64,000 bases of DNA from NCBI GenBank assembly GCA_048393055.1, contig DBFJJS010000010.1, positions 186,001 through 250,000 on the forward strand. The letters are read 5' to 3'. Source of the stretch: Faeciplasma sp048393055. GTDB taxonomy: Bacteria; Bacillota; Clostridia; Oscillospirales; Ruminococcaceae. Both the position numbers and the translations under genes were made by a program. The notes beneath the pieces are model-generated. The model worked only from the letters and a program-made list of their open reading frames with translations. It searched no databases and had not been told where the DNA came from. Below are positions 44,650 through 52,666 of the stretch, piece by piece. Every line of letters begins with the position of its first letter. Positions within the stretch are counted from its first letter, which is position 1.

Positions 44650-44890
44650 GTAGTCGTGGACAAAATGTCCACGACTACTTTAGCCGAGTGAAGTAGTCGG
44701 GTTCAAAATGCCCCCGACTACTTCTCATCACAAAAGTGCGAATAGTTTCACGATTCTGGTGGTGGTCAAAATGACCACCACCACTTTCACGAGTTAAAGT
44801 AAGTGTGCCAAAAATGGGAACACCTAAAATTTCTTCGCCAAACAAAGAAGATTTGCGTTATTCTGGTGGTGCCCAAAATGGGCACCACCA
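44650..44890. repeat. Array of about five palindromes with a common CAAAATG-type centre
   Basis: Perfect palindromes: GTAGTCGTGGACA/TGTCCACGACTAC (44650-44678), TGGTGGTGGTCA/TGACCACCACCA (44757-44783), TGGTGGTGCCCA/TGGGCACCACCA (44864-44890), each around AAA. An imperfect one is at 44691-44723 (AAGTAGTCGGG/CCCGACTACTT) and a weak one near 44803-44823 (GTGTGCC/GGGAACAC). Arms differ but pairing and centre are kept. Several are followed by a second small hairpin with CTTTA/TAAAG arms. The whole 698-nt gap 44278-44975 has no gene; it lies downstream of the primase gene. Confidence 0.85.
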
Positions 44891-44945
44891 CTTTATCCGT
44901 ATAAAGCGTTTCTGCAATATATGAGGTAACAGGGTTAATCGCTGC

Positions 44946-45007
44946 GTACATACGTACCGGCGACCAAAGCGGAAATCAATCCCGCCAGTCTTCCGGTACG
45001 TACGTAC
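44946..45007. repeat. GTAC-rich inverted repeat across the primase stop (element 1)
   Basis: GTACATACGTACCGG (44946-44960) and CCGGTACGTACGTAC (44993-45007) pair at 14 of 15 positions around a 32-nt spacer. The right arm contains the self-palindrome GTACGTACGTAC. A different GTAC-rich inverted repeat lies at the corresponding place in element 2. Confidence 0.75.
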
Positions 45008-46349
45008 ACTGTGAAGCGTCCGTAAACTCGTTTATATGCGGCCTTGCCACTGCCTCAATCCCCATAAAGCCCCATACACGGCGTCCTGCCGGATTGGTGA
45101 TCGTGTTGCAGTGTTCCAGATTATACTTGCCGCAGGCTGCCACCAGCGCATCGCTGAAGCTGCGGCGTTTGAGTGCAGTCAAACTGTTTTCCTCGCACCA
45201 CATCCGGTAAATGTCGTAGCAATCCTTAGAACTGATGGACGCATCGGCTTTCAGCCGGATATAACCCTCAGATTCCAGAAAGTCAAACACGTTATTGTTG
45301 TCCCGCTTGACAGCCTCCCGGTTCTCTCTGGTACGCTGACTCTCAGTGAACTTGAAGTTGTTCGCCACCAGTCGCTGCAATCCCGCAAAAGCCCACAGCA
45401 GAATGCCCTCCACCTCGGCTTTCATCTTATCGGCCAGGTTGGGATCGTCCACACGGTCAGCAGATTTCTCTTTGGTGGTCAGCACCAGCTGCCTCCGGTA
45501 GAAGCCGTCGCTGCGGTCAAAGAGTGCCTGTAAATCTCCGTTGGAAAAGGCTAGCAGCCGGGCACACATCCATCCCTGATAGCTCTGCTTGCCCTTTCGC
45601 TCCAAATCCATCTTACCCTGGGCGGTGACAATAGATTTGACGTAGTTGGTCTGGCGCAGTGCTTCCATCCGCATATCGTCATCCACGCACAGGAGGATAT
45701 GCTCCAAGTCAGCACGAGCAAATCGGTTCTCCGATATTTTCCCGATGCTGCCGTCCTTCATATTGCTGCCGAACAGGGCGGACAGCACCGCGCCAATCTG
45801 GCTCTTACCCTCGCCGCCGTTACCTTTCATGACCATCATCCGCTGGCCCTTATTGCTGGGAATCAGACAGTAACCGATGAACTCCTGCAAGGTGGGAATG
45901 TCCTCTGGGTAAAGAAGCCCATCCAGAAATGCCAGCCAGCGGGCCGGCGTGGGCGCGTCGGGATTGTAGGCTACCGGTAGGCGGCAGCGAACGATCTCCG
46001 GCTTGCCCTCTACGAAGTTGCCGTCAAGGAACAACGTCCCGTTCGCCAGATGGATGCGGTCGGTTTCCGGCGGGAAATCCTCCACCAGTGCCGCCAGTTT
46101 CATCAGCTCCACGATGTTGCTGATCTTTCGGGGGATGTTGCTGACCGCACAGCAGCGCAGTTCGTCAAAGATTTCGCTGCGCAGGGGAAGGTCATCGGTC
46201 ACGCGGCTGTCCGGCGTGAAAAAAGCCCCGTTTGTGTAGATGATTTTGTGTCTGCTCAGAAAATCATCACAAAACAGGGCTTCGTTGATGCTCTTGCCGT
46301 CAAACCAGATGGGCTGGTTGACCTCACGCGGCTGCTCGTTCTTCGCCAC
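44976..46349 (-). CDS. D5/SF3-type helicase-primase (element 1)
   Basis: A 457-aa plasmid/phage replication helicase of the P4-primase C-terminal (D5) family. It has the N-terminal D5 region (about 10-140), Walker A GNGGEGKS, Walker B LLCVDDDMR and the SF3 motif C ARLLAFSNGDLQ, then a C-terminal winged-helix-like domain. It should unwind the element for autonomous replication. It overlaps the CHC2 gene by 26 nt, so primase and helicase are made as a coupled pair. Its 3' end lies in a GTAC-rich inverted repeat. Confidence 0.92.
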   Translation of the reverse strand: MAKNEQPREVNQPIWFDGKSINEALFCDDFLSRHKIIYTNGAFFTPDSRVTDDLPLRSEIFDELRCCAVSNIPRKISNIVELMKLAALVEDFPPETDRIHLANGTLFLDGNFVEGKPEIVRCRLPVAYNPDAPTPARWLAFLDGLLYPEDIPTLQEFIGYCLIPSNKGQRMMVMKGNGGEGKSQIGAVLSALFGSNMKDGSIGKISENRFARADLEHILLCVDDDMRMEALRQTNYVKSIVTAQGKMDLERKGKQSYQGWMCARLLAFSNGDLQALFDRSDGFYRRQLVLTTKEKSADRVDDPNLADKMKAEVEGILLWAFAGLQRLVANNFKFTESQRTRENREAVKRDNNNVFDFLESEGYIRLKADASISSKDCYDIYRMWCEENSLTALKRRSFSDALVAACGKYNLEHCNTITNPAGRRVWGFMGIEAVARPHINEFTDASQCTYVPEDWRD

Positions 46350-46947
46350 GGTGCTGCACCTCCTTTTCCAGACGTTTGAGCCTCTGTTCCAGCTCGGCGA
46401 TAGTGCCGTCCTTTAACAGCATATCCACCGCCTTGACACGCTGCTCCAGTTCCGCGAACATGAGTGCATCTAACAGATATTCCACATGGTCAAGCATCTG
46501 ACACGCTTCCACAAAATGGTCATCCAGATCGTCCTCTGGCAACTGCGGAGCATACTCGGCCTTCCAGCGTTTCAGCAGGTGCAGATAATCGCACAATACC
46601 CGCTGGCAGTGCAGTTCCTCTTGTCGGAATTCCCTTGCCAGCGGGTATTTCGGTTTTAATAATGCCGCCACAGCGGGAGGCTTGTCCGGGTCGATGCCGA
46701 AGTCACAGGCCAGCTTCTTCGCGGCCTCGTAGCTGCTCAGACCAAACAACCGCGCCGCAAAGTCAATGACATCACCGGTGGCCCCGCAACCGAAGCAGTA
46801 GAAGTACTCCCTGTTCAGCTTCATGCTGGGATGCCGGTCATCGTGAAAGGGGCAGCAGATCATGTCGCCCCGGTTGACCTTGCAACCGCAGTGTTCGGCA
46901 GCTTGCTTTACAGTGACAGCAGATTTTACAGTTTCAAACAAATTCAT
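46324..46947 (-). CDS. CHC2 zinc-finger primase-like protein (element 1)
   Basis: A 207-aa protein with a DnaG-type zinc-binding domain: CCPFHDDRHPS and FYCFGCGATGDVIDF (residues about 30-65). The Toprim catalytic domain of DnaG is absent, so it may recognise the template for the helicase-primase encoded next. A C-terminal coiled-coil is visible (about 165-200). The ATG follows GGAGGGCATAGCCT. Confidence 0.92.
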   Translation of the reverse strand: MNLFETVKSAVTVKQAAEHCGCKVNRGDMICCPFHDDRHPSMKLNREYFYCFGCGATGDVIDFAARLFGLSSYEAAKKLACDFGIDPDKPPAVAALLKPKYPLAREFRQEELHCQRVLCDYLHLLKRWKAEYAPQLPEDDLDDHFVEACQMLDHVEYLLDALMFAELEQRVKAVDMLLKDGTIAELEQRLKRLEKEVQHRGEERAAA

Positions 46948-46995
46948 AGGCTATGCCCTCCATCATTGATTGACGGTATCTGCCCGTCTGCCTGA

Positions 46996-47031
46996 ATATA
47001 CGGGGAAAAGGCCTATAGACCGAAAAAACCG
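46996..47031. promoter_or_regulatory. Conserved intergenic block (element 1 copy)
   Basis: ATACGGGGAAAAGGCCTATA followed by GACCGAAAAAACCG is nearly identical to 62544-62580 in element 2, although the flanking DNA differs. It lies ahead of the CHC2-primase operon. Read on the minus strand it contains CGGTCTATAG and, 10 nt on, CGTATATT, so it may be a promoter of unusual class or a binding site. Confidence 0.6.
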
Positions 47032-47050
47032 CTAAAAGTGCAAGCAATGG

Positions 47051-47099
47051 AAAAAATGCCGCCCTGAAATCTTGCAAAAATGCAAGACCTCAGAGCAGC
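47051..47099 (-). terminator. Conserved terminator/attenuator ahead of the primase operon (element 1)
   Basis: On the minus strand GCTGCTCTGA pairs with TCAGGGCGGC (with two G-U pairs), enclosing an inner hairpin TCTTGCA-TTTT-TGCAAGA, and is followed by ATTTTTT. Element 2 has the same structure with compensating changes. Confidence 0.7.
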
Positions 47100-47117
47100 G
47101 AAGCCAGCGGAAAGCAT

Positions 47118-47146
47118 TTGCCCGCGCTGGTTTTATAAGGTATAAT
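47118..47146 (+). promoter_or_regulatory. Promoter of the XRE-sigma operon (element 1)
   Basis: TTGCCC (47118-47123), 17 nt, TATAAT (47141-47146), about 36 nt before the XRE start. Confidence 0.75.
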
Positions 47147-47181
47147 GGATAAAAAGGATTTTCAGAAAAGAGGTGCGTCAC

Positions 47182-48021
47182 ATGGAGGGAGCCTATCTGC
47201 CCGGTAATGTCCGGCAGCGGATGCAGGAGCTTATGAAGGAACATAAAATTACCCAGGCACAGCTGGCGACCCGCATCGGCAGCACTGAGAGCGCCATCAG
47301 CCGGTTTGTGAGCGGCAAAACCGATAAAATCAGCACAGATCATTTACTCCGCATTGCAAAAGTGTTTGAAGTCTCCACAGATTTCCTGCTGGGGGAGGTC
47401 AACACGCCCGACCGGACAAATTTTGATATTGAAGAACTGGGTCTGTCTGTGCAGGCGGCGCGGAATCTGTACACCGGGAAAGCCAATGCGGAGATCGTCA
47501 ACCGCCTTTTGGAAAGCCCGCGCTTTGCAGAAGTCACCTACATGATCGAGCAATATTTTGATGATACGCTGGCCGCCGGTTTCGCCGGGCAGAACCAGAT
47601 GCTTACTACCCTCAGCACCATGCTGCGTCGGAACGTGAAAACGGATGCCGCTGTGCAGGCGGCCAGAACTGTCAACAGGCAGAAAGTTCCTGTATATCAG
47701 GCCGACCTGACGATGATACAGAACACGTTCATGGCGGCACTGCGGGAAGTGAAGAAAGAGATCGGCAACGATTTTACAGCGGCGCAGTCTTTGACTAGGG
47801 ACGTCACCCAGCAGATGTTCTCCGAGTTGACAAAAGGCCAGGATGTCCAGGCACCGACCATCACGCCGGAAATGATTTCCGCCGCTGTCACCCAGAGCGC
47901 GGCAGGGATGGACGGTGTGCAAAAGGACGCGTTGGACAAGTTTGGTCAGGCGTTGACGGAATTCCTCCAATCTACCTTAGACCATGCACAGGAGAAGAAA
48001 AATGCCGGCCCGGAGCAATGA
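47182..48021 (+). CDS. XRE-family regulator with long C-terminal domain (element 1)
   Basis: A 279-aa protein. The N-terminal Cro/C1-type helix-turn-helix (about 8-62) is ITQAQLATRIGSTESAISRFVSG. The remaining 210 residues are a helical domain I do not recognise, with QADLTMIQNTF and ELTKGQDV-P-TPEMISAAV, strongly conserved with the 279-aa product of element 2. The start follows GAGGTGCGTCAC. Its last 20 nt overlap the sigma-like gene, so the two products are made together. Confidence 0.85.
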   Translation: MEGAYLPGNVRQRMQELMKEHKITQAQLATRIGSTESAISRFVSGKTDKISTDHLLRIAKVFEVSTDFLLGEVNTPDRTNFDIEELGLSVQAARNLYTGKANAEIVNRLLESPRFAEVTYMIEQYFDDTLAAGFAGQNQMLTTLSTMLRRNVKTDAAVQAARTVNRQKVPVYQADLTMIQNTFMAALREVKKEIGNDFTAAQSLTRDVTQQMFSELTKGQDVQAPTITPEMISAAVTQSAAGMDGVQKDALDKFGQALTEFLQSTLDHAQEKKNAGPEQ

Positions 48022-48664
48022 ACGGCTGTGCAGGCTGGCACAGGAAGGGGATACGGCTGCCCGTGACATTCTGCTGGAAAACAATCTGAGATTCATCCGA
48101 AAAATAGCGTTGAAGCAATACCGGAGCATGGGTCTGGATGAAAATGATATTGGAATTGATTTAGATGATTTGGTGCAAGAGGGAAGTATCGGCCTGCTGA
48201 ACGCGATCCCTTTGTTTGACGCCGGACGTGGCATGAAATTTCTGACTTATGCAGCACCGGCAATCCGCAATGCCATGACAGACTGTATCCGAGCCGCCTT
48301 CGCTCAATTTGAACAACGGATAGTGGATAAGAAAGACGGCCCCGGCTTCCAGAGAGTATATCTGGATGACGTTCTATCCGACGATGAACGGATGCTGCGG
48401 GTCGAAGCCATAGCCGATCCTCACACCCAAACGCCGGAGCAAATCTATATCCAAAAAGAACAGCTGACGGAACTGTATGCGGCGCTGGACAAGCTGACTG
48501 CCAGAGAACAGACCTATCTGCTGTACCGCTATGGTTTTACCGATGGAATCGAGCACCCGCTGATCGGCGCGGCGCTCCATTTCCATCTGAGTGAGAGCCG
48601 GACAAAGAAGGTGGAAGGCGAGGCGATGGACAGCTTGCGCGGGAAGTTGCCGTGGTGGTTCTGA
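48002..48664 (+). CDS. Sigma-70-like factor (element 1)
   Basis: A 220-aa RNA polymerase sigma factor. Region 2 is visible as NNLRFIRKIALKQY, DLDDLVQEGSIGLLNAIPLFD and GMKFLTYAAPAIRNAM; region 4 is LDKLTAREQTYLLYRYGF to HLSESRTKKVEGEAM. It is longer than most ECF factors. The ATG at 48002 follows AGGAGAAGAAAA. Overlap with the XRE gene suggests that the XRE protein controls it, perhaps as an anti-sigma or co-activator. It may direct transcription of element genes. Confidence 0.88.
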   Translation: MPARSNERLCRLAQEGDTAARDILLENNLRFIRKIALKQYRSMGLDENDIGIDLDDLVQEGSIGLLNAIPLFDAGRGMKFLTYAAPAIRNAMTDCIRAAFAQFEQRIVDKKDGPGFQRVYLDDVLSDDERMLRVEAIADPHTQTPEQIYIQKEQLTELYAALDKLTAREQTYLLYRYGFTDGIEHPLIGAALHFHLSESRTKKVEGEAMDSLRGKLPWWF

Positions 48665-49395
48665 TATGATGGTAAGCAGCGGCTGACAGGGGACTTTGAT
48701 ATACCTTTGTTCCGCAGATGACACGGTCGGCAGACGCACCGCCTGCCAGCCTTTTTCTGTCGCTTATGCTGCCCGCAAGGGGCAACCTTTCCCGCCAGAA
48801 CGCCGCAACTGTAGCCACACTTTCCGGGGCGTGCAACAGTTCCGGCTGCCATCTGCTCCACAAAGGTATAACACACTAGACTTTCCATGGAAAGTCGTGT
48901 GCCAACAGGGATGCTGCCCGCCCCTATTGGAAACCCAGGGCCAAAGAGGCTGCGCCCCTCTGGACACCTTCTTATGTTCGTGCAGAGGCGTTCCACCCCA
49001 TCCAGGCCTGTCGAATTTTTCTGCCCGAACATGAAACAAACACACAGATTTCGCTTTATATCTACATGAAAATCTGTGTGCTGTTTCGCTGTTGTGATGC
49101 TGCATTTGAATAGCAGCGATGGCTGCCATCAATGCCGTTCCAGTCTTTGCATCAAGCCGCTTGTGCAAGATGGTATATTGGCTTTAGCCCTGATTCTGTT
49201 TGGGAAACTGTCTTTGCAATTGTTTTCCGGGCGAGTGATGGGGTGAATCATATACACTTAAAATAAGAGATTCCGAGGTCATATGCTGGTCTTGAAATCG
49301 CTTTTTTATGGGATCAGTTGTCGTTGATTGCTTGACTGTGTTGCTGGATATAGGGATTGCGGTATAGTGAGTGGGGAGTGATTAAAGTCAAATAT
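48665..49395. other. Gap of 731 nt between element 1 sigma gene and the ABC cargo
   Basis: No convincing gene: overlapping frames on both strands have no ribosome sites or recognisable motifs and are rich in Arg, Cys and Ser. The stretch is GC-rich from 48720 to about 49030. It has an 18-bp perfect palindrome, GACTTTCCATGGAAAGTC (48879-48896), within longer imperfect arms. It may hold the right end of the element or remnants of lost genes. Confidence 0.5.
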
Positions 49396-51777
49396 TTAAA
49401 GCATCCTACTCCTGGGTCGGCTAGCTACTATAATGAGCCACATAATCGCCAGACCTGCAATTATAATAAGTGCCACGCCCCACAACAGGAATTGAGTAAT
49501 GGCTCCGTTTGCATAGGTCAACAACGGCACAGCTTCCACGGCGATAATATAGGCCAGCGGTCTGAAGATTTCTATACCTACGTAGACGTACAACAGCGAC
49601 GGAACCAATAAGATGCCACAGCATGCGATATAGGCGATATCCATGCGCTTCGCACAGCTTGATACCAGAAGTACAATAATGGCACCACAGAACAGCACCA
49701 GCAGTCGATAGCCATACAGAATTACGAGCCATCCTCTTACAGAGCAGGGAATTGGAAAGTAGGTCATTAAAGAGAGATTTTGTACGGGTATATTCCATGT
49801 TTGAACAGAGATAGTAGAGGCCAGAGTATATAGTTCCATTCCATAAACAATCAACCATACTGCCGTAGCTGCAAACAATGCCAGCATTATTTTTCGGATT
49901 AGCAACACTCCTCGCCCTCTTGAGACAGTCCTCAACAAAAAGGTCATGCCGGATTGCCGCTCATAAGCCATGCTCCCAGACAGAAGAAGCGATAAAGCCA
50001 AGACCGCGATAACTGCCGCGTGGTGTTGATTGTTTTCTGCCGCCATCCCATACACACTTTCAAAGGCCGTATCATCGATGAGCCACGGCATAAACCCTTT
50101 TTCTTCGCCGAGTTTCAACAATTCCACTGTTCGGCTGCGTACAATACTAAGGCCCTCTTTCTTGGCGTAGGCAATCCCGGCATTGTAGGCGTACACATTG
50201 AGCTGATTTTCGGACATCTCTCCATTTTCATATGTGAACTTTGCGTCTTCGTAATCATCAATCGTCTGATCTAGTTCCTCTTCAATGGTGTCTATACGGA
50301 CGATAGTATCATTGGTGATTTCTCCTGCAAGTTCCGCAGTGTACTGCTGTGCGGTCATTTCCGCAAAATTGTATACAGAAATATTCGTCATGAAGGACAA
50401 TCCAACAGCCAGATAAACAAATAGTGCAGCAATCACGATACCTTTCTGAATCCACAGAGTTTTGTGCAGCTCCATCCCGAATAGCCGAAAATGGAACAAC
50501 GCCTTATCGGTGACTCTGTTAATTCCATAGGCAACGCGCCCTAACAGGTCTTTTCCCGCTGCAGGCTTTTTGCGGCAATGAATGAGAATACAGATTGCCG
50601 CCACCAGCAGACACAACGGGAGCAATGCAAGCTGTGAAATGCTCCGTATGCCCAGCGGGTAGCCGAACAGGTCTATGTTCAGATAGTTGGTATAGAGATC
50701 GGACAGACTGATATAGGTAAAAAGATTAAAGTATTTCAGCCCATTTAGCGCACTCTGCACGGGCAAAAAAGTGTATAAGCTATATTCTGTCACCAGCACA
50801 CCCGCCACTATTACAATCGTGTACTTGACATTATTGACCGTTATAAGCAAAAGCCACAGAAGCAAACCTACAAAAAAGGCGGCGTCGATCCGCAAAAGGA
50901 AATAGCGAATCAAGAAACTACCCACCGTACCGAGCATGGGTAATTTGCCGAGCGATTCCACTGATTGTATTGCCCGTCCCAAATCATTGATGCCCCCGTA
51001 CAGGGAGAAACCAATCACAAGATTTATTCCGTAAAGCAAAAGCACCCCACAAACCGATACTCCAAACAAAATAGCTGTTCTCTGTACGGCAAGGCGGAAT
51101 CGTCCATTGGGCGCGGCGTGTACCACGCTCCATAGCCCTTTTTTGCGTTCATCCAAAAAGGAGATGCAGAATAACAGCAGAACAATAAGTAGAAAATAGT
51201 CAGTGGATTGAAAGGACAATAGTGCATTGATGGCCCCATCCATCCCTAGTGTCAATTCCACACCTTGCAGTTTTTCAAATTCCTCTGCGGTCTTTATAAT
51301 GTTCCGACCGGAAAAACTGTTGGGATCATTGAAAATGGGGAACGCCAGCATATTATCCTTATTTTCCTGAATGGTATTGAGGTAGTCGCTGTAACCAGCC
51401 AGATAGTTAGCCTGTGAAAGAAGGTTGTTTACAGCAATATATTCTAACTTTACATACTCATCCACATCGGAACCGTCTAGAAACTCTGTCAGCTGTGCTT
51501 TCTCCCGTTCCAGAGATGAAATGGCAGCAGCCAGCGAAAACGGTTTTGTTTTTTCTACCCACTCCATATAATGAACATACGCTGCCTTCGCGTCAATAAT
51601 TTCCGATGTTGGCATGCTATCATCAACAAGCAATATCGTGGAAGTGGGCAAGGAACAGTCCAAACCGTAATTATTCACAACTTGTTCTCTCACAAACAAA
51701 AATGCATTTAACAGTATAACAAGCACAAGGCCTAATAACAAGCGGCGATTTGATAAAATGCGTCCCATTTCTTTCAT
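49396..51777 (-). CDS. ABC transporter permease, 793 aa
   Basis: Membrane component of an ABC-2-type exporter. A first membrane segment (about 12-29) is followed by a large extracellular region (to about 195). Six or so segments follow, then a second half with the same plan (membrane segment about 463-482, outside loop to 610, then several segments). It looks like two fused ABC-2 permease units, so one polypeptide could supply both halves. It starts 9 nt after the ATPase gene. Substrate unknown; a peptide or antibiotic is likely, given the linked two-component system. Confidence 0.82.
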   Translation of the reverse strand: MKEMGRILSNRRLLLGLVLVILLNAFLFVREQVVNNYGLDCSLPTSTILLVDDSMPTSEIIDAKAAYVHYMEWVEKTKPFSLAAAISSLEREKAQLTEFLDGSDVDEYVKLEYIAVNNLLSQANYLAGYSDYLNTIQENKDNMLAFPIFNDPNSFSGRNIIKTAEEFEKLQGVELTLGMDGAINALLSFQSTDYFLLIVLLLFCISFLDERKKGLWSVVHAAPNGRFRLAVQRTAILFGVSVCGVLLLYGINLVIGFSLYGGINDLGRAIQSVESLGKLPMLGTVGSFLIRYFLLRIDAAFFVGLLLWLLLITVNNVKYTIVIVAGVLVTEYSLYTFLPVQSALNGLKYFNLFTYISLSDLYTNYLNIDLFGYPLGIRSISQLALLPLCLLVAAICILIHCRKKPAAGKDLLGRVAYGINRVTDKALFHFRLFGMELHKTLWIQKGIVIAALFVYLAVGLSFMTNISVYNFAEMTAQQYTAELAGEITNDTIVRIDTIEEELDQTIDDYEDAKFTYENGEMSENQLNVYAYNAGIAYAKKEGLSIVRSRTVELLKLGEEKGFMPWLIDDTAFESVYGMAAENNQHHAAVIAVLALSLLLSGSMAYERQSGMTFLLRTVSRGRGVLLIRKIMLALFAATAVWLIVYGMELYTLASTISVQTWNIPVQNLSLMTYFPIPCSVRGWLVILYGYRLLVLFCGAIIVLLVSSCAKRMDIAYIACCGILLVPSLLYVYVGIEIFRPLAYIIAVEAVPLLTYANGAITQFLLWGVALIIIAGLAIMWLIIVASRPRSRML

Positions 51778-51786
51778 AATACTGTC

Positions 51787-52650
51787 TCACTCTCCGAGGT
51801 AGTAGAGATACACATCTTCCAGCGTCAGATGATCTTCCAAATACCGCCCGGTGCTCGGCAGATCGTCACCAATGATGCGCACCCATGTTTCGCCCCGGCG
51901 CTGAAATACATTGCCGACTTTATATTGTGCCTGCATACGGCCCAAATCCTCCGGCGCGCAGGGCATTTCCTTTACCCTGCCTGCAACACTTTCAATCAGG
52001 TTTGAAGGAGTGTCCATACCTACCAAACACCCATTTTTCATCAGCAGGATGTAGTCGGATATGGATTCGATATCACTTACAATATGAGTCGCAAGCAGAA
52101 TGATACGCCCACGGGACAAAGAGGAAATAAAGTTGCGGATACGGATACGCTCTTTTGGATCAAGCCCAGCGGTAGGTTCGTCCAATATCACAACTTGTGG
52201 ATTGCCTAAAAGTGCCTGTGCTAACAGCACCCTTTGTTTCATGCCGCCGGAATAGCCGCCCAGCTTTTTGTGCCTTACATCCAACAGGTTGGTGATTGTC
52301 AGCAGCTTTTCTATTTCCTCTTTGGCCTGTTTTTTAGGGATTGCTTTCAGATCGGCTATGTAGGAAAGAAAAGTTTGGGCTGTCATGTGTTCGTAATATC
52401 CCTGTTGTTGGGGCATATAGCCCAGAACCCTACGAAAATCCTTCCCCAGCTTTAAAATATCTGTCCCATCAAACAGGATTTGTCCTTCCGTCCGGAGGAT
52501 GTTGTCGGTCAGCAGATTCAGCATTGTGCTTTTCCCTGCACCGTTTGCTCCGAGTATGCCGTAGATGCCCTCTGTAAAAGTAATATTCATACAGTCAAGT
52601 GCGGTGAAGTTTCCATACCGTTTTGTTAGATTCCTAAGTTCAAGCTGCAT
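51787..52650 (-). CDS. ABC transporter ATP-binding protein
   Basis: A 287-aa ABC ATPase with Walker A GANGAGKST, Q-loop MPQQQGYY, signature YSGGMKQR, Walker B VVILDEPTAGLD and the switch His in LATHIV. The C-terminal extension of about 75 aa ends the protein. ATG 52650 follows GGGAGAGTGCTT. It pairs with the 793-aa permease next to it. Confidence 0.95.
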   Translation of the reverse strand: MQLELRNLTKRYGNFTALDCMNITFTEGIYGILGANGAGKSTMLNLLTDNILRTEGQILFDGTDILKLGKDFRRVLGYMPQQQGYYEHMTAQTFLSYIADLKAIPKKQAKEEIEKLLTITNLLDVRHKKLGGYSGGMKQRVLLAQALLGNPQVVILDEPTAGLDPKERIRIRNFISSLSRGRIILLATHIVSDIESISDYILLMKNGCLVGMDTPSNLIESVAGRVKEMPCAPEDLGRMQAQYKVGNVFQRRGETWVRIIGDDLPSTGRYLEDHLTLEDVYLYYLGE

Positions 52651-52666
52651 AAGCACTCTCCCTCGA

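Larger units (their letters stand above)
39947..48664. mobile_element. Integrative mobilizable element 1, core module
   Basis: Holds recombinase, RhuM, HTH, small protein, MobV relaxase, HTH, noncoding hairpin array, SF3 primase-helicase, CHC2 primase, XRE regulator and sigma-like factor. There are no type IV secretion genes, so transfer would need a helper. The gene order is shared with the element starting at 56716. The left end should lie in 39845-39946, next to the recombinase stop; no direct repeat marking att sites could be seen. The right end is after 48664 and may include the cargo up to about 56.7 kb. Confidence 0.8.

Noticed and set aside
44650..44890. Palindrome array considered as a CRISPR array
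   Set aside because: The repeated feature is fold and centre, not a constant direct repeat with unique spacers, and no cas genes are near.
48529..49168. Two overlapping minus-strand frames (167 and 134 codons) after the sigma gene
   Set aside because: No Shine-Dalgarno site, Cys/Arg-rich composition, and one runs antisense to the sigma gene. Treated as noncoding gap.
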